Shown: positions 22,197 to 31,783 of the stretch, in pieces
How the letters are laid out: the number at the start of each line of letters is the position of its first letter
Numbering within the stretch: the first letter of the stretch is position 1
Source: a virus
DNA: 43,801 bases
Reading direction: 5' to 3' (one strand)
IMG/VR virus record: IMGVR_UViG_3300030106_005416
Coordinates: 412 to 44,212 of that record
Notes under the pieces: generated by a model
The model's input: only the letters and a program-made list of their open reading frames with translations
Databases searched by the model: none
Told to the model about the DNA's origin: nothing
Made by a program: the position numbers and the translations under genes

Positions 22197-23051
22197 ATGG
22201 CTGAACAAGCTACAAAAAGACGGGCAGGCCGCCCCAAAAAGGCCGAAACAGTGGAGGCTAATATTCCTCCAGTAACAATAACGCCGCAGGCTCCTATTAA
22301 GACTAAGAAGCCTAAAATTAAGCGCAAAGAGACAGTAAACACCAACAAGGAGTTTGAGATTCCTCGCAACGGTGGTGTTGTCTTTATGCTGCCTCAAAAG
22401 GGGGTTACGGTATACGACGAAGAAAAGGACTCTGTCCGCGAGATTCGTTACTGCCCTAACGAGCCTTCTATCTATGTTGATGAGCAAAGCGACAACGCTC
22501 GTAGAGAAGCCGTGCTTTTTAATGAAGGTAGAATCTTTGTTCCTAAGAACAAGCCCAACTTAAGAATCTTCCTTGAGGCACATCCGCTTAATATGGCCAA
22601 CGGAGGAAAACTTTTCAAGGAAGTTAACAAGAAGGCTGAGGCTGAAGAAGAGTTGAGAAAAGAGTTTGCCGTAAGTGAGGCTGTAGATATGGTGCGAGAC
22701 TCAGAGGTTTCTGACTTGCTGCCAGTGGCTATGTACTTCAACGTAAACATCAACGCTCCTGTTTCTGAGATCAGATACAATCTTTTGCGTATCGCCAAGA
22801 GAAACCCTCAGGAGTTCCTGGAGTCATTTGATTCGCCTCAGGTTATGACTAGAAGCTACATTAAGCAAGCTGATGACTACCAAATCATCAAGGTCAAAAA
22901 GGATGGTGTATACTGGTTTGACAGCAACAGCTTGATTGTATCGGTTCCTGTAGGTCAGGACGCAATGGACGTCATGACTAGGTTCTGTTTAACAGAGAAG
23001 GGAGCCTCGGTGCTATCGAGTCTTGAGGAGCGTCTAGAGCGCTTGTCATGA
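22197..23051 (+). CDS. Hypothetical virion protein with AT-hook-like N-terminus
   Basis: The 284-aa protein begins MAEQATKRRAGRPKKAETVE, an AT-hook (RxGRPKK) embedded in a basic segment. Lysine-rich patches continue to residue 48 (KTKKPKIKRKETV). Residues 60-120 are a beta-like domain (GGVVFMLPQKGVTVYDEEKD). The rest is helical and ends LSSLEERLERLS. It ends four bases before a UUCG terminator and its start is 11 bases after the lectin-like gene. AT-hooks bind AT-rich DNA, so binding the packaged genome is reasonable, but I have no family evidence. Confidence 0.6.
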   Translation: MAEQATKRRAGRPKKAETVEANIPPVTITPQAPIKTKKPKIKRKETVNTNKEFEIPRNGGVVFMLPQKGVTVYDEEKDSVREIRYCPNEPSIYVDEQSDNARREAVLFNEGRIFVPKNKPNLRIFLEAHPLNMANGGKLFKEVNKKAEAEEELRKEFAVSEAVDMVRDSEVSDLLPVAMYFNVNINAPVSEIRYNLLRIAKRNPQEFLESFDSPQVMTRSYIKQADDYQIIKVKKDGVYWFDSNSLIVSVPVGQDAMDVMTRFCLTEKGASVLSSLEERLERLS

Positions 23052-23054
23052 GAG

Positions 23055-23080
23055 GAGGCCCTTCGGGGCCTCTTTTTTTT
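23055..23080 (+). terminator. UUCG-loop terminator with eight-T run
   Basis: GAGGCCC (23055-23061), TTCG loop, GGGCCTC (23066-23072), then eight Ts. It is the clearest terminator in the window. Confidence 0.9.
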
Positions 23081-23085
23081 GTTTG

Positions 23086-23093
23086 TATATTTA
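23086..23093 (+). promoter_or_regulatory. TATATTTA -7 box, 4 nt before ATG
   Basis: TATATTTAC leaves 4 nt to ATG 23098, immediately after the terminator. This fixes the start at 23098 rather than the in-frame TTG at 23083. Confidence 0.6.
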
Positions 23094-23097
23094 CAGC

Positions 23098-23883
23098 ATG
23101 GTAAGTGTAATACAGGTATACGAAGCTGTAAGGGACCTTTGCAACAAAGATCAAAAGGGTTTTATTACTCCAGCAGTATTCAACAGGTTTGCTGCCTTAG
23201 CACAACAAAACATTTTTAACGAGATGTTTAATGAGCTTAAGATAGCCACTAAGTTGCGTCGCGCAGGCTCTGACGCAGGAAGAGATAAATCTGCATATAA
23301 AGCGGTTGAGGAAGATTTAAACTACTTCATTAGCCAAGTGACTCTTAACGTAGCTGAAGAGGAGGGTACGGAAACTATTACAGACGACAACGGCAACGTG
23401 ATTGACGTTTTTATTCATGAAACCGCTCTCCACAATTTGCCGTCTAATGTAGCTAGAGTTATAAACATGACTGTTGTAGATAACGGGGCTGCTGTAGAGA
23501 TTATATACGATTCAGAAAAGCTAGAGCGCGTCTTGAAGAGCAACCTTTCTGCCCCTACAGAAGACTTCCCTGTGGCTCTTATAAACAGCAGATCTGTAGA
23601 AATATTTCCTCAAAGCATAACTTCAGACGTTCAGATGAGGTACTATAGAAACCCATCTTCTATTGATTCAGACGGATCTATTGACACAGGTAATCAGCCT
23701 AAGTATTCATCTACCACGATATCAGATGGATTTGTCATAGCTGACCCTGGCTCTTGTTTTGATTTTGAGTTGCCTAGACATTACTTCCCAGAGATTGTGG
23801 GGGAGATAGCAAGGATGATTGGCGTAAGGCTCAGAGATAACGTTATCAGCCAATATGGGGTTTCAGAAACAAACAGTAAGTAA
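23098..23883 (+). CDS. Head-tail connector or adaptor protein
   Basis: The 261-aa product opens MVSVIQVYEAVRDLCNKDQK. It has a helical N-terminal 60 residues and a beta-rich middle with NLPSNVARVINMTVVDNGAA (about 119-138) and FPVALINSRSVEIFPQSITS (about 162-181). It resembles adaptor or gatekeeper proteins placed between capsid and tail genes in crAss-like and T7-like phages. Its 3' end overlaps the next gene by one base (TAATG), so the two connector genes are coupled. The exact ring position is not determined. Confidence 0.6.
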   Translation: MVSVIQVYEAVRDLCNKDQKGFITPAVFNRFAALAQQNIFNEMFNELKIATKLRRAGSDAGRDKSAYKAVEEDLNYFISQVTLNVAEEEGTETITDDNGNVIDVFIHETALHNLPSNVARVINMTVVDNGAAVEIIYDSEKLERVLKSNLSAPTEDFPVALINSRSVEIFPQSITSDVQMRYYRNPSSIDSDGSIDTGNQPKYSSTTISDGFVIADPGSCFDFELPRHYFPEIVGEIARMIGVRLRDNVISQYGVSETNSK

Positions 23884-24758
23884 TGGCATTTGAAAACGTA
23901 GTATACGAGGGAGCTCAAACTGGCGGTAGCGAGGCTATGAACTTTGTCTCTTTGAGGCAAGTGATAGACGACTTTATTATTACCATGGACAGCGACGACT
24001 ACATCAGCAATGTGTCTGATGTGGCGATTAGAAACATAGCCCTGCGTGGTATCAGAGAGTTTGGGTTTGATGTAACCAATAGGGTTAGATCTATAAAAAG
24101 ATCTATAGATTCTACAAACAATACAATACAGCTTCCTGATGACTTTGTCGGGATAGTTAAGTTGGGGGTGGTAGATAGCGATGGTATACTGAGAGTTTTT
24201 GGTGAAAACAAAAACATAGCTGCTGCACGCATTCTTGACGGCAGCACTACCGCAGACAGCGAAGAGGGGCCCCTGGCTATAGACAACAACTTAATAAACG
24301 ATAGAAAAGACTCTAAGTCTGCCACTACAGGAACTACTGGAGGGGGTGACGATTTTGATTACTACGTTTTTGAAAACTACTTGTTCCAAGGCGGCATAGG
24401 GAGGCTATATGGTCTTGGCGGCGGAAGGCTTCCAGGCGAGTATAGAGTCAACCTAGATCAAAACAGAATAGAGATAGACACCACGGACTCTTATACTGAA
24501 GTGGTGTTAGAGTATATGGCTGATGAGGCTAGGTCTACCAACCCTGTGATACATGTGTACGCTGAGGAGGCCTTGAGATCTTACATGTACTACAAGTTGT
24601 GTGAAAGAAAATCTACAGTACCAGCCAACGAAAAGGCAAGAGCTAGGTCGGAATACTACAACGAAAGACGTAAGGCAAGAGCTAGAATGGACAACTTCTC
24701 TAAGGAAGAAGCCCTCAAGACAATTCGTAAGAACTACAAGTTGGCACCTAAGTACTAA
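23883..24758 (+). CDS. Tail tube-A-like adaptor protein
   Basis: The 291-aa protein has an N-terminal 80 residues with helical repeats (FVSLRQVIDDFIITMDSDDY). A variable Gly/Asp insert lies at about 130-160. The C-terminal helix bundle is VIHVYAEEALRSYMYYKLCE (221-240), then RKSTVPANEKARARSEYYNE and RRKARARMDNFSKEEALKTI. The end matches what I recall of tail-tubular-A-like adaptors of Bacteroidota podoviruses, which form the 12-fold ring below the portal. The stop overlaps the next gene by one base. Confidence 0.65.
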   Translation: MAFENVVYEGAQTGGSEAMNFVSLRQVIDDFIITMDSDDYISNVSDVAIRNIALRGIREFGFDVTNRVRSIKRSIDSTNNTIQLPDDFVGIVKLGVVDSDGILRVFGENKNIAAARILDGSTTADSEEGPLAIDNNLINDRKDSKSATTGTTGGGDDFDYYVFENYLFQGGIGRLYGLGGGRLPGEYRVNLDQNRIEIDTTDSYTEVVLEYMADEARSTNPVIHVYAEEALRSYMYYKLCERKSTVPANEKARARSEYYNERRKARARMDNFSKEEALKTIRKNYKLAPKY

Positions 24759-27700
24759 TGATTGAAAAGATAACCCCAAGAAAACTCAATACCTCTAAAG
24801 ACGCAAGGATTCAAGGAGCTATTGAGATGTATGACGCATACAATGTGTCTATCAATGATTTTACTGATGCGTCTGGAGACTCTGCTTTGAGTAGTGAGGG
24901 TGCTATATCTGGCAGCAATACAGGAGATCAAGGTGTCATTAAGCCAGCCAAGGGCAACAAAAAACTTACTAACACACTCACAGTAACTGACAGTGTAGCA
25001 AATACAACTGGCAACAAAAGAAGGATTATAGGTAGCGTTACTGACGAGGTAAACGGTAAGATATATTGCTTTTTGACTTCTGAGCTCGGCACAGAGCATG
25101 GTGTCTACGCTATTGACGGAGATGACTTAGTGCCAGTTTTTACTTCTGGTCACTTTCGGTTTGCAGGTAATGATCACAACGGATTTATAAAAGCCGATAT
25201 AGTATACCTGAAAAGCGGGCCAGTCATATACTTTACTGACGGAGAAAACGAGCCTAGGAAGCTTCATATAAACGAAGCAGCCAACTTTTCTGGTATTGCA
25301 TCCTATGACACTAGTGCAGCTCAAAGAACTGTTGACTTTATAACAGCATGCCCTAAAAGGCCCATGCACAGGCCCTCTTTTGTTTTCGATAGCGACCCTG
25401 ATTCAGCCACAAACTTTCGCGGTGTTCAGGGCTTTCAGTTTGCCTATCAGTGTATATATGACACGGGAGAAGAGACAGCTTTGTCTCCATACTCAAATGT
25501 AGCTGTACCTCCCTCCTACCTGAATCAAGGGGCCCTTTCTGAAGCAGCCCTTCAGTCAGACAACGTGATAAAAGTTACAGTGCCTCACACGTTTAATGGG
25601 GTGACAAACTTTACTGAAAACATATCAAAAATTAGACTTCTCGTTAGGGTTGGAGGCAGAGGGAGTTTTTTTGAGGTAGAAGAAAAAGACTACAACAAAA
25701 CCGCTGCAGACATTCTGGGGGGCGTCAGATTTGAGTTTAACAACGACTCTATCGTTACGGCCATACCTCAAGAGGATATGGATAAGATTGATGAGGGTGT
25801 ACCTAAAAAAGCCAAGACACAGGCTGTTGTAAATGACAGGCTTATGTACGGCAACTACACCGAAGGTTTTGATGAAAAGGATTCAATAGACTGCAGCCTA
25901 AGTGTATTCTACAATGACCGTCAAGAAGAGTTTACTGACTTAGAAATATCTGTAAAAAAACTTATCCTACCTGTGGGATATGATTATGGAGAAAATTTTG
26001 AGTACAACTCAGACTTGTCTTCTTTCCGAGGCACAGACAATAGTGACAACGACATCGTTCACAATAGAAGAGCGGCTTATCAGTTTGATTTATCAAGCTT
26101 GCCCTCTACTATACCTGCTAATACTGAAGTTCGTTTAAAACTTAGTATACGACCTGATAGAAATTTTGAACTTTACGATTCAAAAAATTCTTTTCACACA
26201 TTTAAAAATGTGGGGTATACACCTGGCCAAGATCAACCAGACTCTAAAAGCATAAATGCTACGACTAATACTATTAAAGACTATAATGGCAACGACAGCG
26301 ATATGCCAGCTGTAGCTCAGTTTAACGAAGGAGTTCTTTTAGATGATATGACTTGGACCATCGCACCAGCTGATGCTCCTAATGGAACTTTTAACGGCAC
26401 AACTGGAGTAGAGTATCCTGTTTCAACGGGTCACTCCCCTTCTTGCCCGTTTATCATCCCGTCTACGTCCATAACTTTTGCTTTGGCTCTAAAATTTACT
26501 GAGACCATAGATGGAGAGTCTACGGTTAAAACCAATATTAGCAACGCTATAAGAAACTTTTTTAAGAACGGAAATTTGACGGACGAGTCGGCTGGTGCAT
26601 CTTACCCAGTAGACCCCACTATACAGCTTGTGTCATCAGCGTCTGATGCGTTTCCTGAATCAAATATAGACCAAGGACTAGACAGCGCCAGCGGTTTTGG
26701 AGAGCTTCAATCTAACGATCCTGTTCTTCAAACCATAATGCAGCTTTTTTTTAGAGAAAATATTTTTAACAATGCAAACTTTGGGAGTGCTCAAAATAAC
26801 TTTCCTAAAGATGAGATACGAGTTTTGGGTTTTGCAGCTCTAAACAAGGCTAGAATAACATCAACTCTTGACTTTCAGGTTGAAGCTGTAAATGCCGTTG
26901 GCGGCACAGACAACGATATTGGGCCTATATTTAGTTTGGGTTTCTCAGAGCTTACTGGTTTCGATGGAATTGGAAAGCCAGAGTATACTACCATGATACC
27001 CAACATGACCCCTAACGGGGATTTCAAATGGTTTTGGGCATCACCAGACTATATGGCCTCTATAGGTACTGCTGAGGGCCCCACCGATGCCAATCAGTTT
27101 TTTGGAGATGATTATGATCTCGTAGTGCGGAATCCAGCTGATAGCCCACAAGTTGACATAGACTTTACAACTAAAGAAAACCTTTATTTTGTTCTGTCTA
27201 ACCCCCTACCTATTGGTACCCTTACAGGTAATTATTTTGGAGGTCAACTGTATACCTCAACAACAAACTTTTTTAGAGAGGGAGCAGACACAGAACAAGT
27301 CAATCAAGATTTTAAAAACCAAGCACTTGAGGGCATTGCTGCTAATTACGATTATTTTGTAAACTCAGATCCAGCCGTTAGATTGATGAACCTCGGATAC
27401 GTAACTGTAAACAGTGGCGGGGGCTTGGCTATAGTTAGCTCAGTATCAGACTTTTCGGGAAACAATGGGTATCAAAAGTACTCTATCGTAGACGGAGAAG
27501 TAAACGTGAGGAGATCTAATATAGGTGGGGAGAGTCATAACTTTTGGTACGGATTTCTTCATGGGACAGAGTACATAGGCAAGCAGAACAATATGTTCCC
27601 CTTGAGCAGGGGGTGGAAAGGTGGTGGTGGATTTAATACGTTCCACGGCCTCTTCAGCTATGGCAACTCTTCGTACTCAGAAAGCGATGGATTTATAGAC

Positions 27701-30700
27701 GGTAATCTTTCTGGAGCTGATGAGCAGCTCATACTGGATGACGCCTTCCCAGAAATAGAAATAAGAACTTTTTCTTACGCACAGTTTAGCACAGGCCAGT
27801 CAATAGACCCTCAGTCCAGATCCTTCAAAAGGTATTGTAACCATGACTTTGGCGTAGTGTTTTACGACGAAAGGGGCAGGGCTGGAAATGTAAACCCTAT
27901 AGGGTCCGTTTATGTAAATGGTTACGAGTTTAGCTCGGCTACTGGCTCTGCCTTTGTAGTCGCATCGTTTGACAACCAAACTGGAAACATACCTTCATGG
28001 GCCCACAGTTACAGAATGGTTTATGGTGGCAACACCACTATAGACGATTTTGTGCAATACTCAGCTGGCGGAGCTTTTGTCCCTGCAGCCTCAAAAAATA
28101 ACGATGGACTTATATATGTTTCGCTAAACTATCTGCAGGAAAACAACTTAGTATCTTATTCAAAGGCTTACGGAGCCGTTAGGGCTGACGGAGACAAAGA
28201 CTTGTACACATACTCTAATGGTGACAGATTAAGAATAATCTCTTACTACAACGACGAAGACACAAGAGTTTTTGTAAATAGTGCAGAGCACAACTTTGAG
28301 GTTGTTGGTACGGTCACATTAGGGGAAAACGACAATCCGCTAGTTGGAGAAAATGAGGATGTTCATCCAGCTAAAACTGGTCAGTTTGTTATACTGAAAG
28401 ACAACTTCTTGGCGCAAGGATTTAGTTTTGATGATGTGTTGGCTTCTAGGTCTGTAAACGCAGGACTAGATACTTCTGATATATATGACGCCAGCACAAA
28501 TAGATGGAACAGAAGGTGTGTCTTTGAGATATACACCCCAACAAAGAGCCAAGCCTCTGAAGACAGAATTTATTACGAAATAGGCAAAACATACAACATA
28601 GTAAAAAGCAGTGGCCAAAGAAGATATCAGACGCCTACGGTAATTATGACTGAGGGGGACGTTTTCTTCAGAAAAGTGGCTGTAAATCTACCGTCTTTTG
28701 TTGGCGGAACCTTTAAAGGCTTGATAGGTAACGGAAACGGAGAGTCAGAAGAGTCTATAGAGCCTAATTTTAAAAGCTACTACCTAGAGTCTAACACGTT
28801 TACTGATAGATTCCCAGGTGCGGATGTAAAGCCTTTTGGCAAACCAAGAATAATATCTAGAGAAAAGAAAGAGGTTTCAAGGCCTTCGTCTATTAAGTTT
28901 TCTGACAAGAATAATGCTCAATCAAACATTGTTAGATACACTTCTTTTAATGATTCTAAGCTTCCGTTTAAGGATCTTCAAAACAATGATGGACCTATTA
29001 CATCTCTTGTAAATTTCAACGATAGCTTGCTCTGTATACAGCAGCTTAAGTGCTCATCTATACCTGTATCTAGAACCATATTTAACGATGCTCTAGGGGC
29101 AGAAACAGTTTTGGGCTCTTCTAAGGTTCTGGGTACAGAAAAGTATTATGCTGGCTCTTTCGGGTCTAGTCACCCAGAGTCTGTAGTAAAAGTTGACAGC
29201 ACCGTTTACTTTGCGTCTTCTGATTTTAAGGAAGTGTATAGATTTAACCCCAACCAAGGCATAGAGGTTATATCTGGAAAAGGAATGGGATCGTTTTTTA
29301 ACAGGGCCTTGACGTTAGACGCTGATAAAAACTTTAGAGTTGTTGGTGGATACGACCCAGAAAATGATGAGTTTTTGTTGTCTATATCAGATGATGTATC
29401 AAGCTTTTCACCAAGTATTTTTTATGACTATGACCAGCCTAATGGAGTCGTAATTTTAGATAGCACAGAAGGCTTTACAGGCACAGAAGGATTTATAAGC
29501 AGCGGTGGTCTTACTGACGCCGACGCCGATGCTATTGTACAAATTTTGTTCAACCTAGAATCTGGATTAGAAACTGAGCAAGAAACTCTGCAAGCCATAT
29601 TAAATAGCATAGGCGACCTCCAAGGGCTTTTAACTACAGACTTTAGTGCAGCGGCAACCGAGGGGATTTCTCAGACCTTCAACATAGGAGGATTAGACCC
29701 TATAACTATAGGTCCGTTTTCAAACGCTTCAAGCTACAATGCGGCACTTGCCGAGATACAAGCTACGGCTGTGCAGTCTGTAGCCACTGGCGTGGGCTCT
29801 ATATTGGGTCAGCTTGAAAGTATTGAACAGGCTTATGACATATCTATCAGCACCACGGCGGTTGCTGTTACAAGATTGTTAGATCAGTTGCAAATACTTG
29901 ATCTTTTGGCCCCTCAGCTAGTTGATTTAACTGGCAATCCAGGCAGTGTTCCGTTGAATACCATATTAGATCCCATATTTGCTGATTCAAACATTCCATT
30001 TGTGGAAGGAGAACTTAGCTTGAGTACATACTTAGATCTAACAAGCGATGCTCAAAACTCGATAAAACTGTTGAAAGAAGCTTGGGATAATGCAGTACCA
30101 GAGGTAGTTACAGCTGAAGATATTTTAGCAAGCGACTTTGGTCTACTTGAAGTAGAAATACCTCTAGATATATTGTCATTAGGAGAGGTTAGTATAAAGC
30201 ACACTGTAAATCTTCCTGATACACCTAATTTACCATTTTCAGAAGCCATACAATCAGCAACTCAAGACTATCAAAACCTAATATCTACCATAGGCCAGCT
30301 TGATATCAGCACTGTAGTTGCTGATGTGTTCCAGTACATTGTCACCAATGTCATAGGCGCTGAGGATGAGCTTATTGTTAGTTTGACGAACCAAATTTCA
30401 ACCTTACAGCAAGTGCTTTATGGTGCAGATGAGCAACTAGGCGGAACTGGAGATGATGCTGGTGTTTTTGAAAACTATCAATCTCTGCTTCGATACGCCT
30501 TTGGCCCTGACGGAACGCCTATAGAGGATGTAACCTTAGACTCTGGTACTACCCTCGCAGGTAACGGAGCTCTTGATGGAGGTATAGATCAAGAGAAAAG
30601 AGATGCTCTCACTCTGGCAGAAAACCTTGAGGATGACGTTGACTTCCTGTTCGAGGAATATGCAAAATTCCATATTGATTTATATGGAAATGATGGTCCT

Positions 30701-31771
30701 GAACTCACGTTTACTGATGCTAACGGGAATGAATTTTCTAGCAATAGCATTGGCTACAGCACGCAACTCGCTGCCAATTATGGATTTGAGATTGGAGTGG
30801 GTTTGACTACAGCGCTACAACAACTTACTGCAGGTTTAGTTGACGAGGATATAGTAAATCAACTCAAAGTCATAATTGCAAACAGAAAGCAATTTATGGA
30901 TGAGGTAATAGAGGACTACGTTGGCGTTGATCTTTCTGGAATTGAAGATGCGCTCACAGTGGGTGAGTTAGACCCATCAAATGAATTATTTATACAGGAA
31001 GGCACAAATGACGGCTTGGTTATTAGGATAAATAACGCCTTAAATAGAGTGGCAGAAAGAATACCACCTGCAGGCTTGTTATCAAGCATAGTTTCCAAGG
31101 TATACCCTTTCATTGAAAACAATACAGCCCCTACCCCTGATCAAGATATACCTGGTGGAATAGATGGCCTTCAGGGTATTGGCGATAACATTGGGGGTGC
31201 AGATCCCCTTCTGGCGAATGAAACTGCAGCTTTACAGGCTCTTGACTTAGATCTCCAAACAATAATCAATTATTCTGCCAGTCCCGTCACGGACAACATG
31301 CAACAGGCGGAGGTATTTTCTATTGTTTCTTTAGCACAATGGTTAAACGCTCATAGGCAGTTGATAGGTGTCAACACAACTGACTTTAACACCATAGGTG
31401 TGTCTCCACAAACAGCATTTGGATTCGACCTTGGAGGTTTTATTGATCAAGTCATAACTCTCCCTCAAGGCGGTAACACTACAATTATTGAAGGGGATAT
31501 ACAGAGTTTTAAAGATTTAACTGATTTTCTTAAAAGCGGTCAGCTGTCCGCAAATCAAATTAAAGATTTGCTCAACGGTTATAAAATCAAATACTTGCCC
31601 GTCGGCCAAGTATTAATTAACCAATTTCAATTTGCAGACATGACGGGCGACGGTGGAGTTGGTGCGGCTGATTTGTTGGGCCTGTTGGCGCAATTTGGTC
31701 TAAATAACCAGCCCGTGACGCACGGATACGAAGGCAGTGAGCTTGGTGACGAAAGCTTCCCAGATGAGTAA
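24758..31771 (+). CDS. Giant tail/muzzle-like stabilisation protein, 2337 aa
   Basis: The protein starts MIEKITPRKLNTSKDARIQG. Its N-terminal 250 residues follow the beta-propeller-like pattern I know from crAss-like stabilisation/muzzle proteins (EVNGKIYCFLTSELGTEHGV, VIYFTDGENEPRKLHINEA). Residues about 1410-1540 carry the similarly placed block FNDSLLCIQQLK, VYFASSDFKEVYRFNPNQGI and GKGMGSFF. An 800-aa helical, Leu/Ile-rich C-terminal extension follows. At 2294-2305 DMTGDGGVGAAD is a dockerin-like or EF-hand-like Ca2+ loop (positions D, T, D, D-L-L). The protein probably forms the tail nozzle through which DNA leaves. It is coupled by one base to the adaptor gene and followed 12 bases later by a companion gene. 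Confidence 0.75.
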   Translation: MIEKITPRKLNTSKDARIQGAIEMYDAYNVSINDFTDASGDSALSSEGAISGSNTGDQGVIKPAKGNKKLTNTLTVTDSVANTTGNKRRIIGSVTDEVNGKIYCFLTSELGTEHGVYAIDGDDLVPVFTSGHFRFAGNDHNGFIKADIVYLKSGPVIYFTDGENEPRKLHINEAANFSGIASYDTSAAQRTVDFITACPKRPMHRPSFVFDSDPDSATNFRGVQGFQFAYQCIYDTGEETALSPYSNVAVPPSYLNQGALSEAALQSDNVIKVTVPHTFNGVTNFTENISKIRLLVRVGGRGSFFEVEEKDYNKTAADILGGVRFEFNNDSIVTAIPQEDMDKIDEGVPKKAKTQAVVNDRLMYGNYTEGFDEKDSIDCSLSVFYNDRQEEFTDLEISVKKLILPVGYDYGENFEYNSDLSSFRGTDNSDNDIVHNRRAAYQFDLSSLPSTIPANTEVRLKLSIRPDRNFELYDSKNSFHTFKNVGYTPGQDQPDSKSINATTNTIKDYNGNDSDMPAVAQFNEGVLLDDMTWTIAPADAPNGTFNGTTGVEYPVSTGHSPSCPFIIPSTSITFALALKFTETIDGESTVKTNISNAIRNFFKNGNLTDESAGASYPVDPTIQLVSSASDAFPESNIDQGLDSASGFGELQSNDPVLQTIMQLFFRENIFNNANFGSAQNNFPKDEIRVLGFAALNKARITSTLDFQVEAVNAVGGTDNDIGPIFSLGFSELTGFDGIGKPEYTTMIPNMTPNGDFKWFWASPDYMASIGTAEGPTDANQFFGDDYDLVVRNPADSPQVDIDFTTKENLYFVLSNPLPIGTLTGNYFGGQLYTSTTNFFREGADTEQVNQDFKNQALEGIAANYDYFVNSDPAVRLMNLGYVTVNSGGGLAIVSSVSDFSGNNGYQKYSIVDGEVNVRRSNIGGESHNFWYGFLHGTEYIGKQNNMFPLSRGWKGGGGFNTFHGLFSYGNSSYSESDGFIDGNLSGADEQLILDDAFPEIEIRTFSYAQFSTGQSIDPQSRSFKRYCNHDFGVVFYDERGRAGNVNPIGSVYVNGYEFSSATGSAFVVASFDNQTGNIPSWAHSYRMVYGGNTTIDDFVQYSAGGAFVPAASKNNDGLIYVSLNYLQENNLVSYSKAYGAVRADGDKDLYTYSNGDRLRIISYYNDEDTRVFVNSAEHNFEVVGTVTLGENDNPLVGENEDVHPAKTGQFVILKDNFLAQGFSFDDVLASRSVNAGLDTSDIYDASTNRWNRRCVFEIYTPTKSQASEDRIYYEIGKTYNIVKSSGQRRYQTPTVIMTEGDVFFRKVAVNLPSFVGGTFKGLIGNGNGESEESIEPNFKSYYLESNTFTDRFPGADVKPFGKPRIISREKKEVSRPSSIKFSDKNNAQSNIVRYTSFNDSKLPFKDLQNNDGPITSLVNFNDSLLCIQQLKCSSIPVSRTIFNDALGAETVLGSSKVLGTEKYYAGSFGSSHPESVVKVDSTVYFASSDFKEVYRFNPNQGIEVISGKGMGSFFNRALTLDADKNFRVVGGYDPENDEFLLSISDDVSSFSPSIFYDYDQPNGVVILDSTEGFTGTEGFISSGGLTDADADAIVQILFNLESGLETEQETLQAILNSIGDLQGLLTTDFSAAATEGISQTFNIGGLDPITIGPFSNASSYNAALAEIQATAVQSVATGVGSILGQLESIEQAYDISISTTAVAVTRLLDQLQILDLLAPQLVDLTGNPGSVPLNTILDPIFADSNIPFVEGELSLSTYLDLTSDAQNSIKLLKEAWDNAVPEVVTAEDILASDFGLLEVEIPLDILSLGEVSIKHTVNLPDTPNLPFSEAIQSATQDYQNLISTIGQLDISTVVADVFQYIVTNVIGAEDELIVSLTNQISTLQQVLYGADEQLGGTGDDAGVFENYQSLLRYAFGPDGTPIEDVTLDSGTTLAGNGALDGGIDQEKRDALTLAENLEDDVDFLFEEYAKFHIDLYGNDGPELTFTDANGNEFSSNSIGYSTQLAANYGFEIGVGLTTALQQLTAGLVDEDIVNQLKVIIANRKQFMDEVIEDYVGVDLSGIEDALTVGELDPSNELFIQEGTNDGLVIRINNALNRVAERIPPAGLLSSIVSKVYPFIENNTAPTPDQDIPGGIDGLQGIGDNIGGADPLLANETAALQALDLDLQTIINYSASPVTDNMQQAEVFSIVSLAQWLNAHRQLIGVNTTDFNTIGVSPQTAFGFDLGGFIDQVITLPQGGNTTIIEGDIQSFKDLTDFLKSGQLSANQIKDLLNGYKIKYLPVGQVLINQFQFADMTGDGGVGAADLLGLLAQFGLNNQPVTHGYEGSELGDESFPDE

Positions 31772-31783
31772 TAATATATAAAG

